Assembly: GCA_036346375.1 (NCBI GenBank)
Contig: CM070500.1
Location: 82,874,437-82,938,436 of the forward strand
Reading direction: 5' to 3'
Length of the DNA: 64,000 nucleotides
From: Guadua angustifolia
Lineage: Eukaryota; Streptophyta; Magnoliopsida; Poales; Poaceae
The translations under genes and the position numbers were made by a program. Shown in pieces: positions 56,411-64,000 of the stretch. The notes below the pieces were generated by a model. That model saw nothing but the letters and a program-made list of their open reading frames with translations, was not told the DNA's origin and did no database searches. The stretch's first letter is position 1. Each line of letters opens with the position of its first letter.

Positions 56411-58450
56411 CTAGGTGAGGCCGAGCCAAGTATTCAAAAACCATTTCTCTGCAAAGGAGTGTTAGTTGTCAACTTCTTTGAGCATATACAATAGTAGAGA
56501 CAATGGCTGTTTGTATACTCCTCCATGTCATCTAAAGACAAAACTAAAGACACCTTGTACATTGTAATGAATCTTGATGTTGTCTCTGTGAGATTCTACA
56601 ATCTTTTAACTATGGTATGAAAAAGTATTTATTATAGAAAATAACTCACGTAACAGTGTTTTATGCTATCTATATGGTCGTCTCTTCATGAAGAGACAAC
56701 TATACTCTCTTTCCTTCTCTTTCTTTCATGTCAGCAAAAATCTTACATGGCAAAACATATAGACAGCTGATATCACACCATTGTACGTGCTTTTATATTA
56801 CTGGACTAGAAGATGCTCCGCGCCTTGCTACGGGAATTCTTGTTGGAGATATGCCCTAGAGGCAATCATAGAGATGATTATATTTTCTCATGTTCATGAT
56901 TTAATATCTTGTTCCTTGAATATTGTTATTATTATTTATTAGCAAGTATGTGACTTATTTATGAAACTCTATATATGACATTGTGATGATTATTCTAAAA
57001 GTAATCCCCATTCGATAAACATATAAGGGCATATATGAATAGACTAGCATATGTATTGGTTAATGACTATACTTCATGGGTTATGGATATAGAGATATCA
57101 AACCAATAATATGGACAAATGTTAGAGAACATGGATTTGGATCAACTTACCTTGAGACACTGCGAGAGCGTTGTAATCTTACTTGTCATCAGTTGGTCTC
57201 AATATCTCATATACAATGTGTTGTTATATCCTTAGAGTTGAGGTTGACGCATGTACTTGAGATATGTAATGACTTGCTTAGGGGATGTCAAACGCTACTT
57301 CGTAACTAAGTAGTTATAAAAGTAGCTTTTGGGTTTATCATGAAGCATGCTGCGAGGTATGGTCGATCAAGATGGAATTTGCTTTTCTATACAATGGGAG
57401 AGATATCTCTAGGCCTCTAGAGTGGTCGGATTCTGGAAATGCATGGCTATGCTACTCGTGGTTAAAGAGTTAACCTAGTCAGAGATTCTGAGTCATGTAA
57501 TCGAGAAAGGGTAGTCGAGATAACTAAACAAGAATGACACACACTCACCTTGAGTTTGATCGATATCATGAGGCAAAAATTAATGCATATAACTAAGCAT
57601 TGTTAAGATTTGTTTGATATGATCTTTACATATACTCGAGAATCGGTACACCTTACTAGGGACTACTACCGATTAATGGTTGAGTAAGAGTATTGGGGCC
57701 ATGTCCAAATATGCGTGAACTTATATGATCACATGCTTAAAGGGTTGGTACTTAATTCGGATGGTGATCTAAATTTTGATGGGCTTCGAGTTTCTAATGG
57801 GTCTCTAATATATAAACCCATTGTGGGGCATCTATATAGGAGGGGACAATGACTTTAGGGTTAAGAGACACTATAGGAATTCAAAATTCTCGAAACCCTA
57901 GCCGCCACACCTCCTTCGTTCAAAACCGTGCAGCTGGCACTAGCACTCTGGCGCGTGGCATTCCAACCCTATATGTGTGGATACTTTGGAGGTATTGTTG
58001 TGAAGTTTCAACACTAGGATGATCTACAACCTGTAACAGTCATGAGAAGCTGTTGGAGGAGGTGCGAGGCTAGTACGACTACAACCACACTAATGTGCTA
58101 CATCGACTCTACTCCCACTACAAGTCTGTGTGTCTAGTGGTAATTTCGTGACGCATACCTTGCAGTGGTTTCTTGGTTACGCGATAAAATTTTTTGTATT
58201 TATACTACAGTAGCCTACCCTTTTCCCCAAAAATTGTTAGCAACAACCGGAGAGCAGCAGGTTTGAGTAAGGAAGAAAAAATAAATAAAAAACATACATA
58301 TTGCAATAGCTGCCATATGAAATAATACAACCTGTATCGAATGGCTATAAATAATTGAGATAACGCGGTTGCGCCAGAGATGAGATTAATATCACTGGTT
58401 GCAGTTAGCAATTTAGCATAGAGGTGTGTGCATGGCATACGCATAGCATA
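56411..58450 (+). repeat. Duplicated block, copy C (right flank), split by a solo LTR
   Basis: The left piece (TAGGTGAGGCCGAGCC, then TTAGTTGTCAACTTCTT and GCTCCGCGCCTTGCTACGGG) matches block A at 17785-17945 and block B at 25090-25190. The right piece (CCGGAGAGCAGCAG, then GAATGGCTATAAATAATTGAG and CACTGGTTGCAGTTAGCA) matches 18290-18400 and 25195-25345. About 290 bp at 56510-56800 and the LTR at 56841 are extra. Same orientation as D, so it is probably the other half of that copy. Confidence 0.75.
56841..58232. mobile_element. Probable solo Copia LTR (Angela-like)
   Basis: It begins TGTTGGAGATATGCCCTAGA, a start I know from Angela-type Copia LTRs, and ends TTTTCCCCAAAA (expected CCCCAACA with one change). 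The flanks ATTCT (56836-56840) and ATTGT (58233-58237) fit a 5-bp target duplication with one mutation. The 1,392-bp unit has no gag or pol, and comparison with blocks A and B shows the flanking DNA is otherwise continuous. This is therefore best read as a solo LTR. Confidence 0.72.
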
Positions 58451-58539
58451 GAGGTACTATGTTTGAATTAAAACAGTGTACTGCACTCAGCCGATGGGTT
58501 TTGTTGACGTCTCCCTCCCAAACAATGTCACTCACACCT

Positions 58540-58680
58540 AGGATATAGAATAGAAGTGAGCTGCAATTACTTTTTAATTGCGTCAATCGGGTCTTGAACT
58601 CGAGACCTCTTAGCTCTGATACTATATTAAATTGCATGCATCAGCCAGTTCACCCAAAAGTTTAAGCTAATGAGAAAAAG
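58540..58680 (-). mobile_element. Small LTR-element fragment with primer binding site
   Basis: The minus strand reads AAATTGCATGCA-type LTR end sequence, then TAGTATCAGAGCTAAGAGG, close to the initiator tRNA-Met primer site, then GTCTCGAGTTCAAGACCCG. This pattern is common in grass short LTR retroelements (TRIM/SMART-like). Only one end is identifiable. Confidence 0.45.
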
Positions 58681-58839
58681 TGGACAATTCACTTATACTT
58701 CAACAGGTGGTACAACCGATTCGCTTCCCATGTCCCACCTCCTTTCTCTCGGCTTTCGTTGGCTCTAACGCCGACTGTAGGGGCCTAGTTGGTTCACATC
58801 AATACCGAACTTTTACGTGTTTGGATTAGGGAATTAAAT

Positions 58840-60245
58840 TTCGCCAAAATTTCGGATTTCACGAAATCCAAACTACTGGCCGATTTTTTTTTTGAAAATT
58901 GCTACAGTAAAAAACGAAATTTCATTTTTTGGGCGAAATTTCGCCGAAATTTCATGAATTTTGACCAAACTTTGAACTTTTAGGGCCGGATTTGATCCAA
59001 TAACCCATAAGAAAGTGATCTTCTATGAAAATTTGTTGAAAAAAAATGAATTTTTGGGACATTTTGAAATTTTGGCAGAAACACTTTTAGATTTTTATAA
59101 AATTGTACAAGCTTGATAATGATTTGAAAATGTTATGATACAATCTTGAGCAGCGTAGGATCATAAAAAAAATTCAGAATAATTTAAGTTCATTTGTTAT
59201 CTTTAAAAAATCAAAAACAGAATGAACATAATTGAGATAGTTATCTTGTCAGAATTTTATAAATTTTTTTGAGTGTGATCATAATCTAAAATTTTTACAA
59301 GAGATTACTAATTGCCTCAATATCATTATATAAAATTTTCAAAAAAATTTAACTTTTTTTGTTTGCTTAATCAAATCTATGTAAGCACTGAACTTTATTT
59401 GTTATATTATATTTCAAAAATCAAATAGAGAAAGAACATAAATGGTATTGTGCCTTGTAAGAATTTTATAAATTCATTGGAGGGTGATCACAATTCAAAA
59501 TTTTTATGAGATATTAAGCATTTCCTTATCAACATTCTGTAAAATTTTCAAAAATTTTAAACCTTTTTTTATTGTTAAAGCAAATCTATGTATTGATCAT
59601 CGGGCTTTTATTAGAACGTAGCACTGTCAAAATTTTTAAAAATTATTTAAGAATTATAATAATATAAAAATTTTATATAACTATTAATGATACATCAGAA
59701 CCATCCACAAAAAATTTCAAAATTTTATAACACTTTGTTCAAATTTGTCGATAAGCTTTTTAACAGGACAGTGGCACTGTTTGAATTTTTAAAAATTCAT
59801 GACATTTGATAATTATCTGAAAATTTTATGAGAATATTATAGATATGTCAGGACTATCCAAAAAAAATTCAAAATTTTATAACCTAGTTTGTTCTAATTT
59901 TCATTTGGTTCAAACTTGCTGGTCAGCGTTTTATTAGGATAGTAGCAATGTTTGAATTTTTAAAAATCCATCAGATTTGATAATCACCTGAAAATTTAAT
60001 GAGAACATCTCTAATGTGTTTGGAACCTTAAAAAAATTTCAAAATTTTTCGACAACGTTTGGACCATTTTTTAGTCAGTGCAATTTCGCCGAAATTTCGG
60101 ATTTTTAGACGAAATTTCAATTTCTGTAGCAAAAAAAAACGGATTTGAATTTTGAACGGATTTTGTCCGAAATGATGAAATTTCGTCAAGATTTTTGATT
60201 TCGGCCTTGGGTGAAATTTTATTCAAAACGAAATTCGAATTCTTG
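58840..60245. repeat. AT-rich GAAATTTCGG repeat with about 150-170 bp internal units
   Basis: Both ends carry GAAATTTCGCCGAAATTTCG-like motifs, and the right end reads AACGAAATTCGAATTCTTG. Inside, diverged units recur with landmarks near 59621, 59774 and 59945 (GCACTGT/GCAATGT before TTTGAATTTTTAAAAA), each followed by GAAAATTTTATGAGAA. It is the same family as 27010-27570. There is no coding capacity. Confidence 0.7.
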
Positions 60246-60796
60246 TCTGGATAACACTTATGAAGTACAGAAGGTTTGCGTCCAGACGCAGGACCCCCAC
60301 GAGCCCGGAGCCTGACTTCAACCTGGGTGAAGTGCATCATTCACTATCGCAGCGTCATCGCACCTTTACCTTGACTCTGGACGCGGACTCTGACGCCGAC
60401 TGAATCGGGAGACCAAATACGCGCAAATCGACATCCGGCCACGTTGCCTTCCTCAGTGATAACCTTGTGTCGTGGTCCTCCAGACAGATATACACGAAAC
60501 CATGTATCGATAGTCACGTGACTGCAACTTAAACAGTCATCGTCTATGAGCATTGTTCGATAAAAGTAACCAATAGTTCAGATCGTCCAACAGTATTTTC
60601 TAAACAGTACTATGAAAGATCTGAATCATCGTTTTTTAATCCAAAAGTCTATTTGTAATTGTTAAAGTTACAGTCGATCAATAACTGCATTGATTTCTTT
60701 CCAACCATGTACATGCATCCACATTCAGCCTACTCCATTGGTGCACGAACAGTCAAACAATGGCTACCTAGTTCCACGTCCTTCCATGTACATAGT
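60246..60796. other. Spacer downstream of membrane protein gene, no other gene
   Basis: GC-moderate DNA of unclear origin to about 60550, then the presumed 3' region of the gene at 60797. I see no RNA gene or clear element ends. Confidence 0.4.
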
Positions 60797-61369
60797 TTAG
60801 ACCTTCTCCTCCGGGGAGAGATCGTGGAAAGCCTTCTCCGGCCCGCGACCGGCGTCAGCTTGGCCATGGCCATTCTCTGCGTTGCAGCACTCCTCCCCGT
60901 CTTTGCAACGGAAAATGAAATAGAACGCGAGACCGAGGGCCACCATGGTGAGCCCCCACACGGCCAGCTTCAACGCCAGGTAGGGCATCGCCTCCGCCAC
61001 GCGCCACGCGAACGTGTTGGCAAGCGCCACCGTGATCGCCCACACGGCGAGCCTGACCCGCCGCCGCTCGGCCGCCCCGGCGGCCGGGTCGAGCCACAGG
61101 AGCTCGAGCTTCCTGACGCAGCACAGGAGCAGGGCGAGGAGGTAGTACGCGGTGATCACGAACGCGAGGTCGCGCGGGCGGTGGCGCGCACGGTACACCG
61201 CGCTCGCGAAGCTAGCAGCGACGGCGAGGAAGAGGACCAGAGGGAGCGCGCAGCGTGCCCACCCGCGCCAGCCACCCCGGCACTGCGTTATTTCTCCCAG
61301 CCGGTGCGGCTGCTGCTGCGGCGCTCCTAGCTGAGCAGGACCGACGGCGGCGGCTCTCGCGGCCTCCAT
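60797..61369 (-). CDS. Four-helix membrane protein, diverged paralogue
   Basis: A 190-residue intronless gene of the same family as the genes at 15909 and 24083. It shares YRARHRPRDLAFVITAYYLLALLLC, VRLAVWAITVALANTFAWRVAEAMP and a polar tail ending in EEKV. Hydrophobic segments are at about residues 38-59, 66-91, 105-126 and 131-153. The start MEAARAAAVG is chosen because the frame upstream is low-complexity and extends into what looks like leader. It is clearly older than the A/B pair and lies outside the duplicated blocks. Very GC-rich coding sequence and an intact frame suggest a functional gene. The function of the family is unknown to me. Confidence 0.82.
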   Translation of the reverse strand: MEAARAAAVGPAQLGAPQQQPHRLGEITQCRGGWRGWARCALPLVLFLAVAASFASAVYRARHRPRDLAFVITAYYLLALLLCCVRKLELLWLDPAAGAAERRRVRLAVWAITVALANTFAWRVAEAMPYLALKLAVWGLTMVALGLAFYFIFRCKDGEECCNAENGHGQADAGRGPEKAFHDLSPEEKV

Positions 61370-61989
61370 GCTCGTACGGCGAATGTACGCGGACGAAGAC
61401 GGCGGCGGAGCTTGAGGGGCTGAAGCTGCGAGCGATCGAGCGTGGGCGCAGTGTTGCCGACCGGTGCAAGTCAAGCGCTCAGGTCTTTCGTTGTCGCCTT
61501 GAGCTCGACCCAGGCACCCCCGCCCGCGCCTTATGTAGCAAAACCGAGTGGCGAGCCGAGCAAACGAAGAGGTTGCACGACACTTGCACGGAAGGTGCAG
61601 AGAAGCAACGCGATGGCTTCCTCACGCCCGCAGTGGAGGCCTGCCTACCTAGGGCAAATTAACCTAACAAGCGCGTCATACGTCTACCCGCGGCGTCCCT
61701 CTCACCCATACAACATGGTCGGTCATGGTTCAATTCCGACCGAGTGATAAACAATTCGCAATGAATCAGATCAGCTTGAAAGCACGCTTCGATTGCATAT
61801 ACATTACACGAATACACGATACACGCAAGTGAGAGCTGTTCAAAGTTCAGGCATCTTATTTTGCCACAAAAGTGCCACGCACGCGTCAAATAGTTAGAAA
61901 ATTTCAGGGATACAGCAGCTTACTACTATTGTCGCAGGAGCTTTAGGGCAAAGGGGCGGGCAGCTTTCACCTCTCACCTATTTATTTAT
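61370..61989. other. Promoter of the membrane protein gene and F-box 3' region
   Basis: GC-rich to about 61640, then AT-rich. No additional gene. Immediately after the F-box stop codon the minus strand reads AATAAATAAATAAATAG, giving overlapping polyadenylation-like signals. Confidence 0.45.
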
Positions 61990-63560
61990 TTATTTCAGCG
62001 AAGGGATGAACCATAGGTACCGTTGCTCTTCTGGCAGGCGCCGGATGGAGTGCGCATCTGGCTGGCGCTGGGCGCCGGCAGTTCCAAGGTCTTCTACAAG
62101 CTCCTTGGTCCCGTGCTCGAGGTTGAATGCGCACAGGTTGCTGTGGACGTCGATGAAGTAGACACAATTCGCTTTCAGGCTTGGATGGTCCTTGGCCGGA
62201 AAACAGACCGAGTTGTAGTGGCTCACAAACAGCGCGAATTCTCCAATGTTATCAATCTGCACCCAGGAAAGGGCCTCCCTGTCCAAGATCCAAACAGCAA
62301 ACTCATTCTGAGATTGGCGCTTCACCCTTATCAGATCACCAGCTGGGGTCTCCACCAGAGAGGTGAGCCTCCGCTGAGGAGGATAGTGAACAAGGTTATG
62401 ATGCATATGATTCACCAGCGGGCCATGCTCATCAGGCCATGCACGGGGAGGCTCTGCCCATACCTCAACCGTACCGTATATATCAATGGTGTACAGCTGC
62501 CTTCTGTGCTTGAAGACATCCACCAATATGTGTTTTGATTCAACCGATGACCAGCCGTTGCTTCCGATACGCGTTACTTTATACCCTTTCTGGTTGCCAT
62601 AGAGGACAGCAACGGTGAAGTTGCTCTCATTCGTGTCAAGCAACCTGGCCTTGGAGAAGAGCCTACTTCCAATTGGCGGGAGCTGGATCTGTGCACCGCT
62701 GATGGGATTAACCAGCTGCATGATTCCCTGGGACGAGCTGAAGTAGATAAGCCAACCATGGGAAGAACCAACTGGAGCCCAAATGGAGCCAAAGATTGTG
62801 GCAGTGCTCGGGATACGGATGATTTGATTTTTTCTTTCAGGTATACTAAAAAATTTAGCATCATCGTGCGGATTTGGGGGGAGCATCAGCCATGGGTCTA
62901 CCCTTGGACAGTTGGATACATCACTGCAGACACGGTTCCATGAGGTGCATACAGCACGGAATCTGAGATAGTCAGGGATGGCAAGCTTCTTTATAATTAT
63001 ACCAACAATATCAGTCTGAAGACTAGCCCAATCAGCCATCCCAATGGAATTTACTTCCAGGAGCCTGAAAAAAAGAACTGTGTATCAGTGGACATCATGC
63101 GTCACTCAGACAAAATAGTAAAGACATCAACTTCTAGCAGCAAGCTTTTGAAATGATTTCAATAGCATTAAGTGGTTAGCAATTCCATGAGGTTATCACT
63201 GACCAATGCATTCAGACCAAGTGGAAATTGCATAGCATGTTGCTGATGGATAGGTACAGCAAGAAAAGCAGTATACGTGGCCATCTAGTGGAAATAATAT
63301 GAGATGCACTCATTTGATGCTGGATTGTGATTGAAGGAACAGAAAGTTAGAGAAACAACCAAGTCCAATAATGAAAAGCCTTAATCATTACAGTTGAACT
63401 GGTGAAACAAGTTAGAAGATGCCCTACAAGCTTTCAACAAAACATCTAGCTGTACAGGGCATACAAAAGTAGAGTACGAATGAAAACATGAATATCCCAT
63501 AATCATGTCAGATGATTATAAAACAGAGTGATAATATTACCTTGGCACCTTTGTAGCCAT
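61990..63560 (-). CDS. F-box protein with DUF295 domain, two exons
   Basis: Exons 63560-63541 and 63064-61990 (minus strand) give a 364-residue protein starting MATKVPRLLEVNSIGMADWA. Introns of 476 bp with GT..AG borders join in frame. The F-box is at about residues 19-58 (LQTDIVGIIIKKLAIPDYLRFRAVCTSW), the part that would bind SKP1 in an SCF ubiquitin ligase. The rest is the beta-rich DUF295 region common in grass F-box genes, with SSHGWLIYF and QLVNPISGAQIQLPP motifs and a C-terminal NCVYFIDVHSNLCAFNLEHG stretch. A single-exon model starting at 63039 (349 residues) is the alternative. I prefer two exons because the short exon has a clean donor and keeps frame. Further 5' non-coding exons are possible. 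The substrate is unknown. Confidence 0.82.
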
Positions 63561-64000
63561 TCCACTTATTACCAATTCAGATGCTATACAAATATGAATC
63601 GACTAAGTGGAATCATAATACTTTGAAACTCAGCAGATTGAAGAGGAAAGAGCATGCTCTGTTGCCTTGTAGCATAAGTAAGACATCAAAATGGTTAAAA
63701 AGGAAGAGTAATTCTGCAATAGTAAGGCTTAACATAAATTTAAGCTGCACTCTATTGGCAGTGAAAACTCAGAACCATAGATGGCCTACATGCACTACAT
63801 TTCCTGCAAATTACACTCGAAGCGAATGCACATGTACACACATAAATGCAACCATGCAACATTAACTACTAACAATCTCAATGAACAAATCATCTACCTC
63901 ATTTCAAACAGCGTACCTGATGGGAGTGTACGAGGTCAAAGTGATAGCACATATATATTCAATTATTAAGAGTTGAGTCTTGCAGGTGAGAGTACCGCCT
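63561..64000. other. Upstream region of the F-box gene, no gene seen
   Basis: AT-rich DNA containing presumed promoter or leader introns of the F-box gene. Open frames here are short and unlike any family I know. Confidence 0.4.

Noticed and set aside
58570..58640. Possible tRNA gene (GGTCTTGAACTCGAGACC region)
   Set aside because: No cloverleaf could be drawn; the sequence fits a retroelement primer binding region with adjacent LTR end.

Overview
The window is nuclear DNA from a grass (Poaceae). Genes have introns with GT..AG borders, and coding exons are GC-rich while intergenic DNA is AT-rich. Stowaway, Tourist and hAT miniature elements, Ty3-gypsy and Copia retroelements, and a CACTA transposon are abundant. 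I cannot name the species from the sequence.

From 1 to 8.1 kb lie two ordinary genes placed tail to tail: a heat-inducible class II cytosolic small heat shock protein (1776-2264, +) and a nine-exon polynucleotide 5'-hydroxyl-kinase of the NOL9/Grc3 family (2814-7848, -). I reconstructed all nine NOL9 exons, and their phases close to a 383-residue protein. From 8.1 to 14.2 kb there are small inverted-repeat elements and a decayed hAT transposase gene.

From 14.2 to 31.2 kb, and again at 56.4-58.4 kb, lies a duplicated block built around a small four-helix membrane protein gene of a grass family. Copy A is 15909-16463 and copy B is 24083-24613. A third copy survives only as flanks and a gene stub, and an inverted flank abuts copy B. 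A diverged intact paralogue is at 60797-61369. The last third of copy B does not match copy A, which looks like a recombined or converted gene. A 518-bp hAT element sits in block A, while two other block copies preserve the empty insertion site.

From 31.2 to 55 kb is a nest of transposons. A long-LTR gypsy element (Tekay-like) landed in the third copy of the membrane protein gene. Its 5' LTR was hit by a hAT element with a perfect 8-bp target duplication. That hAT carries a decayed Tat-type gypsy element and a complete-ended 10.7-kb CACTA element with a 3-bp target duplication. All their genes are broken.

From 55 to 60.2 kb are AT-rich repeats, some with telomere-like motifs, and a probable solo Copia LTR. 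From 60.8 to 63.6 kb are two apparently functional genes on the minus strand: the third membrane protein paralogue and an F-box/DUF295 protein with a short upstream coding exon. Functions are inferred from sequence recognition only; no search was run.
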